Source: Lumnitzera littorea
Taxonomy: Eukaryota; Streptophyta; Magnoliopsida; Myrtales; Combretaceae
DNA: 64,000 nucleotides
Assembly (NCBI GenBank): GCA_024138015.1
Contig: JAMXBB010000006.1
Coordinates: forward strand, 70,073,033 to 70,137,032
Direction: 5' to 3'
Part shown: piece after piece, positions 27,277-38,860 of the stretch
Position numbering within the stretch: position 1 is the stretch's first letter
Layout of the letters: each line of letters opens with the position of its first letter
Translations under genes and position numbers: made by a program
Notes under the pieces: generated by a model
The model's database searches: none
What the model was told of the DNA's origin: nothing
Seen by the model: only the letters and a program-made list of their open reading frames with translations

Positions 27277-27990
27277 GGAGGCCACTCAAAGTTTTTGGCC
27301 AACTAACTGTTTAGCTAAGCAACTAGATTTACTTCCACCCGTAACTCTTTAACTTTGTTTTGGGGTGGCTACTTGGGGAGGGGAATAGAACTTTAGATCT
27401 GAAAGCCATTTTGAATGTTTTGAGAAGGGAAGCCTCTTTATATATAGAGAAAAGGCAACTTAGTGAATGCTAGGTGCTGTTCCAGTTTTCTTCGGGATAT
27501 TCACAATTGCTAGCCCTTATGGTAAAAAGAGAGTTCTGTTCTGCTCCAAAATTTTGTTTCTGTGAGAATCATGTAACTGCATCTAAGGAGATTCTTCAGG
27601 TCATGGGGAGGATGTATGATGCAATCATGGAAGGCTTTTCTGTGAATTTATTCCTTTTTGGTTGGTTTCTTGTTGTGTTTAGCTGCCTTGTATTTTTTAG
27701 GTTTGAGCCCTCTGTAATTGTTTGAAGGTGAATTTCACAGAGAGAGCACTTTGTGAAAAATTTTGAATTGATGAGTAATAATCATCTTGTATTGATATTT
27801 GGATATATCTGCTCTTCTTTCGGTACTTACAGTTACATTCCTGAAAGTGGATGGTTTTCCTTTGTGCCGGTGTTCTTGCTTCATCTGATTTCTGATGATG
27901 GAGATGCAGGGGTCTTATTTAGCTATTCCAATGGTAGTGCTCTTACCCTCTCATTTGGAAGCGGGATCTTTTAAAAGGAAAAATTCAGAT
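27277..27990 (+). other. probable 3' untranslated region of the Mei2-like gene
   Basis: Following the TGA at 27274-27276 the sequence is T-rich but not repetitive, with several short chance frames and no domain. A near-match to a plant far/near upstream polyadenylation signal (a 'gagtaataat' context) lies close to 27775. The end of the transcript cannot be fixed from sequence, and the boundary given is a guess short of the transposon at 28453. Confidence 0.4.
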
Positions 27991-28443
27991 AGCACTTGTT
28001 TTCTGTAAATGATGGTGAAAGGTGGGAGTGGATGGTGATTGGTAACCTAGAGGTGGTGTTGTGGACCCAGTGGAAAGCCGGTGGTAATGACATGAAAATA
28101 ATGTCTTCCTTTTTTGTTTGGAAGCTGGAGATAGCAGTGATAAAACTGTTAATTATATATTCCGCAGAGAAGGAAATTTCAGGGGAGGGTGGATATATTT
28201 GCATATTCCCCTTTCAGTATATAGATTTCAAAATTGGTGCGAAAAATGGATTCCATTTCCTCTAGGAGAGCCATTGGAGTCGCCGCATGTTTTGTTGGTT
28301 GCATGATATATCTTCTTTCTTTTTTGTCTTTTGTGAAAAAAAAAATCAGTAAAATCGCTAATGTGTCATGCACGTGGGTGGGAGATCATTGTTCGGACCG
28401 TATATCAGCTACTCTAGACACTACGTCAGCAAACTTCAAGGCT

Positions 28444-28452
28444 CTTCTAATG
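28444..28452. repeat. 9-bp target-site duplication of the MULE, left
   Basis: CTTCTAATG abuts the left terminal inverted repeat and matches CTTTTAATG at 34987-34995 in eight of nine positions. Nine-base duplications are characteristic of Mutator-like elements. Confidence 0.8.
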
Positions 28453-28625
28453 CAGTTTTATATGAATATTGACTTTTTTTTCGAAAAATATTATCAGAAA
28501 GGATTTGTTTTAAAAAAAAAAAAAAATGAATATGGTATTGTAAGGGTGTATGTAGTGCATGTGTCTTTATTTACTTATGCTTATTATATTGAATGTGCAT
28601 CTAGTACACGTGTTTTTAGTGTAAT
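28453..28625 (+). repeat. left terminal inverted repeat of the MULE
   Basis: It matches the reverse complement of about 34815-34986. It contains two palindrome-like units, 28543-28568 and 28591-28618, that correspond to the two outermost units of the right TIR. The first bases read CAG where the right end reads GGG. Confidence 0.8.
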
Positions 28626-29042
28626 TCTTTATAAAGTGTATACATTTTTACTATATTATCTATATAAATCTCAATCTATGCAGTTAGACTTTATTATTAT
28701 TTATATCAATTTTTGAAAATTTTAAAGTATAAAAAAAACTCGAGAAAACCTATAATTGAATTATCAGATTATTTCATAATGCAAGTGTATGTTTGAAGCG
28801 AGTAATAATATATAACTTATAGACATGATTTTATTTTTTAATCTTCGTAGTGATTGATATTATGTAATTTTTTTTAGAAAAAAATTTGTTATTTAATTAT
28901 ATAGATTTTGTAATCATAGATGTACTGTAAGTTATGTAAATTATTAATATTTCATGAATATTTATTATATATTGTTTAAATTTAGGAATTTTTTGTATTA
29001 CGGTATATATATAAAAAATATTAGAATATAGGTGGAAATTGT

Positions 29043-29044
<2 letters not shown>

Positions 29045-29078
<34 letters not shown>
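29045..29078. repeat. (TA)n microsatellite inside the MULE
   Basis: A pure TA alternation of about 32 bases. It generates a spurious tyrosine/isoleucine-rich frame on the minus strand. Confidence 0.9.
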
Positions 29079-29081
<3 letters not shown>

Positions 29082-29289
29082 GCATTTTTATTGTGTTGGG
29101 TCGAATTAAAAAGTTAAAGTTAGTTAGTACGTGACGTAGCTTAACGAGATGAATAAGTACATTTTACAAAGTTGTCTTTCGGTGTGTAGATACAGTTTTT
29201 AACGTCATCTAAATATTCAGCTTATCATGGTATTCCTAAGGTGAAAATAACAAATTACGTAAAAGTTATTGTTTATACGAACGGAAACA

Positions 29290-31985
29290 TAGTGATGGAT
29301 GGTTGGAGGTTGGAGTATGATAGGAAGCTTGTTTTAGAAGTTGAAAATTAGGAAGTATTTAAACTTTTCTCATTTCAGTTGGAGAATTGGTGGATGCGTC
29401 GAAGTTGACCTGAGTAGTGTTAAATTTGTGTACAAACATCTTTTTTTCCATTATGCTGGAGTTATCTATAAGTTGATGACCATTAGAGACAATTGGGATA
29501 TTGAGAATTTCATTGAGATGACGGAGTCTTTTAGGGAATGGAGTATTAAGGAAGGGTATATAAGGCATATTGGAGAATCGAGCGCCCGTGACGAGTATGA
29601 AATACATGAGCTATACAATTTAACTCTTTCGGATCTTAACATGCATTCAACAATGACCAGTATGGAGTAAACAAATGTGAATTAATCAAATGAGCCGTAC
29701 ATGGATTTCTCTGAATACGAGCACGTAAATATCACAAAAGAGTAGCTCGATGAAGTATTGGGTCCCATTATCAAACATGAAGAGTCTTGTGATTCATATG
29801 TGAAAAGAATGCACATGGACATAAATGTCAATGATGATGGGGATGATGATGAGGATGATGTTGGTCTCAAAGATGATGTTGAGGATTTAGGGGAGAGGCC
29901 TAAGTGTGATCATATGTTGTTGAGAGCAATATGCCGATCTAGCCATTTTGCGGAGACGGCTCGAGTAGGCCCCATTGTCGTGCTGGTGAAGTATTGTCCA
30001 ACAAGTAGTTTTAGGATTTTCTGCTAATAAATGAACCGGTAGACAAGCTTATGAGAGATTCTACCCCATTTTACAACCGTTGATACGATGACAGTGGCTA
30101 CGTAACATTTGAAAGAGATGTTAATGAAATGTGTAACAACATTAGCAATTTTGATGAATTGAGTATTGGTATACGTTTCAACACGAAGAAGGATCTCATA
30201 GATACGGTGAAGTCGTTTCACCTAAGGAACTACTGTGATACTTATGTTGACATTTCGAAACCGATTGTATACGCGGTTTACTGTAAAAAGAAAGAATAGG
30301 GTTGTAAGTGGAGGTTATGGGCTTGTTTGAAGAAAGTAGAGAGTCTTTTCAAAATAATAATTCTAGAGGGTCCGCACACTTGTGTGAACCCGATGATGAA
30401 CCGACATTATCCTCAGCTCGATAACAACATAATGGCTACACTATTCATCAATAGTGTATGGAACAATCTTGATATTAAGATACCTAGTCTTGTTGCTAAC
30501 ATACAAATTATGTGTAGGTACATAGTAAGCAATAGAAGGGTTCTCGAAGCTAAGCAAAAGGTTATTAAGATAGTATATGGTAATTGGAAGAAGTTGTATA
30601 ATGAGTTGCCGAAATTATTAAATGCAATGAAGTTGAGCAACCCGGAGACATAAGTGGATTGGGGTTGGAGTAGTTTTCCAAAGCAAGGTCAGTCCCAGTT
30701 TAAGTGAGTTTTCTGGATATTTGGGCCATGTGTAGAAGCCTTTAAATACTGTTAACCTATTGTATATGTTGATGACACATTTTTATATGGAAAGTATGGG
30801 CATAAGTTGTTAGTAGCTTATAGCATGAATGGGGATAATTGAATAGTTCCATTAGCATTTGCTCCTATTAACACAGAATTGATAGAAACCTCGGGGTGAT
30901 TCCTATGAAAGCTTAAAGTATATGTAGTCAGCTAGGAGGGGGAAATATGTCTTATATCCGATAAGACATCCATTATTGATTCTGCGTATAAGGAGTCATT
31001 AGTAGGCTGGAACCTACTGTTTGTAGTTTAGAGATACTATTTGCGACATGTTGTTAGTAACTTCAACATGGTCCACAAAAACTAATTGTGTAAAAAACTT
31101 GTATGATTTACAAGTGTTCAAGCACAACAAAGGAAATTCGAATGTTTCATGGAGAAGTTGGCTTAGGCTAAGGAAAACGCTCCCTCGTGGTTCGATAATG
31201 TTGATTTGGACAGGTGGACTCTTGTATATAATGGATGTTACCGTTTTGGATACATGACATCAAATATTGTCGAGAGTTATAATTCTGTTTTGAAATCAAC
31301 GCATGGATTACCAATCATTGCATTAGTGAAGAAGATATTTTATAATTGTGTCGCCTATTAGGAGGAGAGACATAAGGACGCCAAGGGGGCAATCGATTCT
31401 CGCAAGACTTACACTAATTATGCTTTAAAGATATATGAAACTTGGAGAGAGCAGGCAAGTGCACATAAAGTAATTTCATTTAGCTTCCATAACAGTATTT
31501 TTAAGGTTTTAACTGGTAGTTGAATGACGTAGTTAGGATTAAAGGGAGAAGGAAGGACACATACATTTGATTTTAGGGGCCACACTTGCACTTGTTAGAA
31601 GTGGCAAATATATAGGATCCCTTGTTTCCATGTATGTACTACTGTAGCAAGTTTGAGGGTAGACAACAAATTAGCAATAGGGCCATTGTATAAGTGGGCA
31701 AATAAGATAGATTGTTGCCGAGTTCATTTCTACTTGATTGGTGACGAGCTGAATTGGCTGCAAGTTAGCTTCCTTTATCTCTACCGGAACATTGATTTAC
31801 TACGAAAGAAAGGTAAACCTAGGCGTAAGCAATATCAAATGGAGATGGACTTTTGAGAGTGGTTGGACAAAACTAAGTGTAGCGCATGTAAGTGGGGAGA
31901 ACATAATAGGAGGAGGTATCCAGAGATTAATAGGGCTTGTACATATGCTCTTTTTATCTAGGCATTACATTATAATAAATGCATA
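29290..31985 (+). pseudogene. MURA-type Mutator transposase, degenerate
   Basis: Conceptual plus-strand translation in shifting frames gives the family order. First comes an acidic spacer around 29818-29890. Next is the MuDR N-terminal domain at about 30110-30390 (IGIRFNTKKDLIDTVKSF, then CKWRLWA, then a GPHTCVNP motif). The MULE catalytic core is at about 30700-30890 (PIVYVDDTFLYGKYGHKLL, IVPLAFAPI). A SWIM zinc finger is at about 31560-31660 (a TCTC motif, then IPCFHVCTT), and a zinc knuckle at about 31865-31915 (CSACKWGEHNRRR). The N-terminal third needs at least one frame change near 29340. There are more than ten in-frame stops, including within the core and the SWIM finger, so no active enzyme is made. 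Transposases of this family excise and reinsert the element by a DDE mechanism. Confidence 0.88.
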
Positions 31986-32039
31986 AGTATATTGATTAAC
32001 AAGTTTTTTTTTTTTTTTTGGTCTATTAAACATGCTTGT

Positions 32040-33950
32040 ATGTGTTTGTAGGATAGGTGGAGCTAGGACTGATTGATCCATGCGTACTTGTGAGGCAGGC
32101 TGGTCACCATTCACAAGCCGTCTTAGAGGGTACGATGAGTAATGTTATCATCATTTACAATCAAGTCTTTTATTAAAGATGTGTTATTTGCTAATTTCAT
32201 TGAATGTTTGTGTAGGAGGTGGCTTATGCATTACGACTGCAGCATAATGAGATATCATTACATAAGGATGAGCGGGATATTCCTATACATCCTAGAGTAG
32301 AGCCTTACATATGGAAGGTTGGGTTTTGGGGAGTTGCATAGCTTCCATATGTTATGTTAGATTGGCATTTGATTATGGCACTTGTCGAGAGATGGAGGCT
32401 CGAGACATATATGTTCCACCTATCCACTGGAGAGGCAACTATCACATTACAGGATGTTGAGGTCTAGCTTGAATTTCCAATTGAGGGGTTCGCGGTGGTG
32501 GGCCAGATAGAGACAGATGATGAGGAGAGCTGGGTTGATGTAAGGGAGAGACTGCTGAACATGAGGCTTGCTCGAATAAGAGGTACTCGTTTATCATTGA
32601 TGTGGTTGTCGAAGTACTTCCGGATACTTCGCTGTAGGGTAGACGATGAGATGGTTTGACAATACACGTGTACGTACATATTTAGCTTGATGGAAGGATT
32701 CATATTTACGGATAAATCCTCCAACCTTATTCACTTCATGTTCTTGCCATTGCTAGAGGACTTTTCAATAGTTGTGTAGTTTAGCTGGGGTAGTGCTTGC
32801 TTGGCATGGTTGTACCGATAGTTGTACTTTACCTCATCATTCGACATGCATGAGCTTGGAGGGGCTGCGATTCTATTACAGGTTTAGACTTGGGATAGAT
32901 TCTCACACATCACCCCCCTTAGTTAATATGGGTTTATTATTGATAGGGATAGGCCATTAATGGCTAGATGGAGGGTAGTACAGGATACGACTTAGCATTC
33001 GATGCACGTCGTAGATGTGTACCGTATAGTGTTTGACATGTAGACGATGCAACATGTATGATATGATAAGTTATCCTCTTTACTGTCCTTTTCTCATTCA
33101 TAACTGATAACCATTGTTGTTTCATTGATTGTTTTTTTTTCTCTTTTTCTTATGCCCGTTAAGTTGTTTGGGAGCCTTATATAGAGGAGTTGTTGTAGTT
33201 GTTGGCTTACTTTTGTATTGTCGGATGACACATTTGGATTGCTCGGGTACCACTCATATGTTTTCACATCATTGAGTAGTGCTTTCCAAACCATGTTGTT
33301 CGATAATTTGGTGGATACTAGTATGTCCTACAGGAGGTCAACACCTCAGAGTAGCTCCACCAGCTGGACCTTCGGGGTAGGATGGATGTTGACTGAATTA
33401 ATACATACTCTTCCGACATCTAGGCTTGAGGATAGAGACATAGATTTCTAGTACACATCTAGGGTCCTCAAGGGTTCGACGAGAGTTGTTGGCTGTGGTA
33501 TAGATAGATCACTCAGTATTACATTACATACTACGGATCTATTATCGGTCAACTGGTACATACATCTAAAATCATCCATTATTTTTTTTTGCACTTGTAT
33601 ATATTTGCTATCATAAGTACTGACAACTATTTTTTTACTTATTTCAGGTGGACTCACTTAAGAGTATCAGATTGGCACTTGACTATCCTACAACGCTAGG
33701 TATTGCAGACGGGGCACTTCATTTTGTTGAGCAGTACAGTAGCCTTATCCTCTATCCACAGTAGGAGAGTGTATATGAGCCACCCTATGTGGACCACGGT
33801 AGGGAGTAGGGACTACCTGCTGATGAGGATATGTCAGCTTCTCGTGCACCACCTAGGGGTAAAGCTAGAGTTTAAGGAGGTAGGGCTCGAGTGGGATGTC
33901 GTCGGGTAGACCTCAATGATGATATCTCACCACATGCACATTATTCCATT
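32040..33950 (+). pseudogene. plant mobile domain (PMD) protein, degenerate
   Basis: Directly after the transposase, plus-strand translation shows a PMD N-terminal signature at about 32230-32560. It includes WHLIMALVERWRLETYMFHL, then TGEATITLQDV, then LEFPIEG, followed by a tryptophan-containing segment and RLSLMWLSKYF. Stops interrupt it repeatedly, and downstream (32700-33950) only scattered similarity remains. PMD (PF10536) occurs in transposon-carried proteins and in host proteins such as MAIN and MAIL1 of Arabidopsis (established). Being inside the MULE boundaries, it is element cargo or a second exon of a transposase-PMD gene. Similarity at the 3' end is weak, so the right limit is generous. 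Confidence 0.78.
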
Positions 33951-34734
33951 GACTTAGGGCATATCGGTGGGGAATACAACACATATCTTAGATCAGGTGT
34001 TGTCTCTACCTCGAGTACCGAATCCAACTCTAAGGCTGGATCTAGCTCTTACATGACTCTCAAGTTCTAGCAACATCTTGATCTTGCAACTTCACCAGTG
34101 CCTCAAAAGTGACGTTCCACCCCTATACAGTCATCCATGGGTAAGGGCGTCCCTTAGCTGCATTCAGCCTATCTAGTGGACTTAGTTCCTCTTAGGGAAC
34201 TTGATCTCGATGATCTATCACCTCAGCCCACTTAGTCACATGATAAGCAGGGGTGTTCATTTCTTTCCCATGCCGTGAGGACCTTTATATGTGGCATAGG
34301 CATCAATGAATATGTTTTGTCCATTGTTTTTGTTTTCTCCTTTTTTGGCTATTATATTGATGTTATTATTGACTCATTACAAATTTTGTGTATATACTAA
34401 TTATTCGAAATACAATTTACTTTTCATCAAATATTGTAGTTCAATGCATTGTTTATTTATCTTAGTATTACAATTTGCAATTATTTTTTCTTATATCCTA
34501 CTCGTATAGTTATTGGATAATCATTCGTGTGCCTATTTCTTCCCCACTTGCTATCTTTATTGAGGTATTCCACTAATTGTGATTTTATGTAATTGATTAT
34601 TGTATCAAACTTTCTATTCAGTTTGTAAATTAAGGGTTGAAAGAATATTACTTTATTGTTTCAAATTGGGGGAAATTACTACATTTAATAATAATTATTT
34701 TTAATCACAAATTAAACGACGTGTGGAATTTACA

Positions 34735-34986
34735 CTGAAGGTGCATTTAGTACATGTACCTTGAATTTAAATATTTACAATGAAAGCGCATCTAATACAT
34801 GCGCCTTTAGTTCAAACTGGGATACTGAAAGCGCATGTACTGGATGCACCTTTAGTGTTAAAAGTACCTACAACTAAAGGTGTATGCTTTGCATGTGCTT
34901 TCATGATACTATATTGGTATTTTTTTTTGAAACGAACCCTTTTCTGTAATATTTTTCGAAAAAGAGACCGTATTTGTATAAAACCC
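34735..34986 (+). repeat. right TIR of the MULE with four palindromic subterminal units
   Basis: The outer 170 bases match the inverted left TIR. Four units, each a near-palindrome around a 'GCAT...ATGC'-like core, lie at 34738-34762, 34782-34809, 34826-34857 and 34875-34903, spaced about 45 bp. The element terminates in TATAAAACCC at 34986. Confidence 0.8.
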
Positions 34987-34995
34987 CTTTTAATG
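34987..34995. repeat. 9-bp target-site duplication of the MULE, right
   Basis: CTTTTAATG follows the right terminus and differs from the left copy (28444-28452) at one position. Confidence 0.8.
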
Positions 34996-37900
34996 GATAT
35001 GAACAGAAAATAGATGCTCAAATGAAAAAATGGTATACACTAAGATTCTCATAGTGCACCGAGTCTGGAAATTGGATTTGTTTCTTGGCACCATGAAGGA
35101 GCAAGAAGGAAAGACAGTGATATCATTGCCTTTCTTGAGAAAACTCAAAATCAGTTAGATTCATATTCTGGACAAGCACGATGGAATTTCATGAAACGAT
35201 ATGGCGAAATCAATATTACATGTACAGTCTTCATCATTTTGTTGTGGCATTTTTAGGATCCGAATTAACGTTATATATGGTGATCAATTTTTTTTTTTTT
35301 TTTTTTTGCAAAGATTGTCCATTCACTTACCCTAAGCCTGGATTGCTATTCACATTTCAAAGATATGGACTCAGCACCAATGAAGTTTGAGGGAAGGTAA
35401 TTCCTTTTGCATGCATTAAATTGGAATAAGTAAGGCGTATGGTACATTGTACTAATCTCTTAAAGAATTTTGATAATTTGCAAGATGAATGTCCGAGCTT
35501 AGGATTTTTTAGAATTAGCAATTGCCCGTTTTATATACTCTGATTTGGTGCATTTAAGTTTCACATCCATCAGATTTCTAAATTTAGATAGGATCATAAT
35601 GGTTGTATAAATTGTACTTTCACCGGGATGGATGTTTTATTACACATAGGACAAATGGGACTGCATGGGAGATCATATAGTCTCACTAATTCTATGTGCC
35701 ACACCCTCAATTGAGGGTACTGCTAAAAGTGGGTGTACCAATAACCTACCAACCTTTTTTAGGTAAGCAACAATACCTAGCATGTAATTATTGCATACAT
35801 ACAAACACATGAATGTTACACCATAATATAAATAATGGGTTATCGCAAAGTGAGTTAACAATAACTGAGTTATCCTTGATTCAAGTGGAACAAACAACAT
35901 AGCCTTGTTGCCTAAAGATTTGGAAGTATCTTAGATTTTGACAACACATACACGATACGTAATACATAATGTTGATAATAGATTTTTAGGTCCGGACCAT
36001 TAGCCTAAGCCCTGCTTAGTAGAAGACCCATAGCAAGCAAGCTTGCCAACCTCCATAGTGTGTGGCGGCCCACCCCCCACCCACCACCAAAAAAAAAAAA
36101 AAAAAGCACTGCAGTTAGGAAACTAAACATAGTACTAGTAGCATGACCCCCAATGCACTTTAAAGATAGGATTATATGGAATCCTTAAAGACTTAAATAG
36201 GAAGAAACAAATAAAGGGTTCAAGGACCACCTCTACACCTAGACCTCTATAGGGAAGACCTACTCTCCATATTCACCACATAATAGACCTTAAGCTTCCC
36301 ACTTGTTAAGCCTCCATTTATAAAGGTCTCAACTCCTTGTATGGTGACGCTCTCTTAATCTCTCAAGTTGGTCCCATCTCCAATGACTAGAATATTCTTC
36401 CCACTTGTTTTGAATCTTCTCATAACTTATGAATTGACTTAAGTATTGGAGTTTTCATATTAGAGTAACCTTCATTGCTCACTTAGTCGTGTGTTCCTTG
36501 TGTTGTACAATCTAGGCTTACTCAAGACTCTATTGGCAAAGATTTAAGAGCAACATTTGGTGTCATTTGCTCAAAGAATCCACCTCCAATAATGGCAACA
36601 TTGTAAGAAAACAATTAGATCTCTCCTTGAGTATTGATCCTAAGAGAACTACACATATGAAAGACTAAGCTATGCCCAAAGACAAATAATGAAAATAAGC
36701 CACTAGGCTGCAATTTTAAGCTCTTAAACCTACTTAGCTAATGAATATAGTTATAGTGAAAGAAGGTTTCTATGCACCCATTAGCAGTGGAGCAAAATAG
36801 AGCCTTATTGCTACCATTATCACTAGCACAAGACTGGCAAATGCAACTTGTACACAACCATAGCGATGCCTTTGATAAGGAATTGTCATCCAATACACCT
36901 TATAGAAAAGTTTACTTATAGGCAACATTAGCTACCACATGAAGTGATGACACTATCCTTAGTACTGACATATATGGTTTGAACACCCTTCGGTGACATT
37001 GACCCTAAATTGTCTAGGATACTCGCCAAAATTTTCACAACAATAAGAAGCAAGAGCAATGCTTCACACTATTATGATCATGAGAGGACTTCCGTGGCTA
37101 AGGGCCCTACAATGACAAGAGGAGCTTAACAAAACATACTTTAGGCAATATAATAATATTGTTGTGAGACTATGCAAAAATTATTTATAAGCTCAAATTA
37201 TAGTTGTTTGATTGAACTTAAATTTTATAACGAAGTTAAGGAAATTAGTAGAAGTGGCATAGTGAGTTTGGATTTAAGAAAATAAAATGATATATTATTC
37301 GTTATTTATTAAAATGCGTAAAAAAAGTTCCGATATTTTTCTAGTTTTCAGAGGTGAATTATACGGATGCTAAATACTATAAAATAAGATGAAATATTAT
37401 TGAGGAATGTGTATTTACAATAAATGAATATTAAGTGTATAAATATATACCTATAATTATCTAAATATCTAATTATTTACTAAAATAAGCTAAATAAATT
37501 AAAAAAATAAAAATGGAAAAAAATAATGTAGTAGCATAATATACAACATCTTTGGTGTGGCAAGCTTAGGAGAAGGAATCCAAAAGTGACAATATGACAC
37601 CCAATACTAAGAATAAAGCATAAATTCAAATACTTGTCTTCAAGAATTTTTCCCTACTGACCCAACACTCTTATTTAAGTAAACTTCACCCTCTAAAATT
37701 CATTTTCACCCTTCTAGTATTCATAAAAAATGTGAGAAGCTCTTGAGATGATTGAAAGGTATTTTAAGGAAATTATAGAAAATCATGGTGTAAATTTAGG
37801 TTATTAGAATTCCATAGTCCCTATGTAACCTAGAAGTAAAACACCACCATAGAGTGACAAGAAACACCTAGACCGGAGCTATCAACATAATCTTATCATC

Positions 37901-38007
37901 GATGGGTGGTTGACAAATGGTCTATTGGTAAGTCCTTTAATTTACTTTGAAACTCTTAAGATTTGGATTAGAGTTGACATGATTTCTTTAATCTTATGAC
38001 GAACTAA
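34996..38007. other. decayed intergenic DNA, no gene seen
   Basis: No coding domain is recognised on either strand. A C-rich block next to a long A-run lies at about 36068-36106. The segment 36000-37120 is less AT-rich than its surroundings and may be a transposon remnant, but it has no partner in the window and no readable protein. Confidence 0.4.
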
Positions 38008-38055
38008 ACAACGTTGTGCGATGACATTTGCACAACGTTGTGCGATGACATTTGC
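38008..38055. repeat. 24-bp tandem duplication with palindromic core
   Basis: The unit 'acaacgttgtgcgatgac...' occurs twice in a row with period 24 and no mismatches. Each unit contains the 10-bp perfect palindrome ACAACGTTGT. Identity of the copies suggests a recent slippage or duplication event. Confidence 0.85.
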
Positions 38056-38339
38056 TTGATCATGCATTACGTATAAATAACATAATTGATAACCCTACTT
38101 GCTATTTTGTACACATACACTTTTGTCTCCATTCTACTTACCGAGCCGTGATTGCTTACTTGTCTATAGGCTTTTTTGTAGGTAAGGAGAAGACACATAG
38201 CTTATATGGAAACCTAACCTTAAAGCTGACTGAGTTGGGAAGTGAAGAATTAATGAAGATGCAACTAGGCACACCTTTCTTTCTAAAGTTTTATTCGCTA
38301 TTAAGAAAACTAATTATGCTACTTTGAGTGACCCAATAG

Positions 38340-38860
38340 TTTCTGTAGTTGGTCTATATAATCAAATGGAATATAAAATTAATTGAGTTGTAGTTTTACG
38401 TACACTTCTAAATGTTACCCCAAAGGATGTGAATTGTAAACTTATTTTGTAAGGCTTTTCAAAAAAGGTTAACATACAATTATTAGGGCATTGTCGTAGA
38501 TTATACCTCTATTTTGCCCTTTTTTTTTTTCAATTTTACACATGAACTTTTAACTTATCTTATTATATACCCATTTGAATATATACTTATTATAGTATAC
38601 ACCTTGGTTATCTCTCACTAACCTTGCTAGTCCACTTAGCCTTATCAACCAATGGACATATGCTACAAGTGTTTTTGTTTCCTAGTAAGTTATTCTTTTT
38701 TCTACTTAGCATCCATGTTGGAAAAAAATATCTACATAAGAGTAAAACCTTGAAAAAGAATGAAAAAAAAATATTATTGAAAATAGGCAAACAAATAATA
38801 ATAATAAAAGTTAAAACAAAAATTTCACTATCATGATTAGTAAAGCAAAATTGAAAATAC
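38340..38860 (-). repeat. retroelement LTR fragment, inverted copy of 52795-53230
   Basis: Read as reverse complement, this matches 52795-53230. Shared motifs are 'ttgctttact', 'tcattctttttcaag', 'atgtagat', 'ccattggttgataaggctaagt' (same words, few changes) and 'gttagtgagagat'. The partner block runs into an LTR end and a tRNA-primer-site relic, so this is part of the same LTR family in opposite orientation. Both copies are diverged. Confidence 0.75.

Larger units (their letters stand above)
28453..34986 (+). mobile_element. full-length Mutator-like element (MULE) with PMD cargo
   Basis: Both ends share inverted repeats. The left runs inwards from 'agttttatatgaatattgac' through 'ttcgaaaaatatta', then an A-run; the right, reverse-complemented, reads 'gggttttatacaaatacgg' through 'ttcgaaaaatatta', then an A-run. 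A 9-bp direct repeat with one mismatch flanks the element. The interior carries, on the plus strand, a MURA-type transposase pseudogene followed by a plant-mobile-domain pseudogene. Length is 6534 bp. It inserted about 1.2 kb downstream of the stop codon of the Mei2-like gene. Many stops and the decayed TIR ends show that it is an old, inactive copy. Confidence 0.88.

Noticed and set aside
28897..29085. Minus-strand frame rich in YIYIYI.
   Set aside because: It is generated by the (TA)n microsatellite.
36000..37120. A less AT-rich block as a possible gene or transposon gene.
   Set aside because: All six frames are short and none gave a recognisable domain; no termini were seen.
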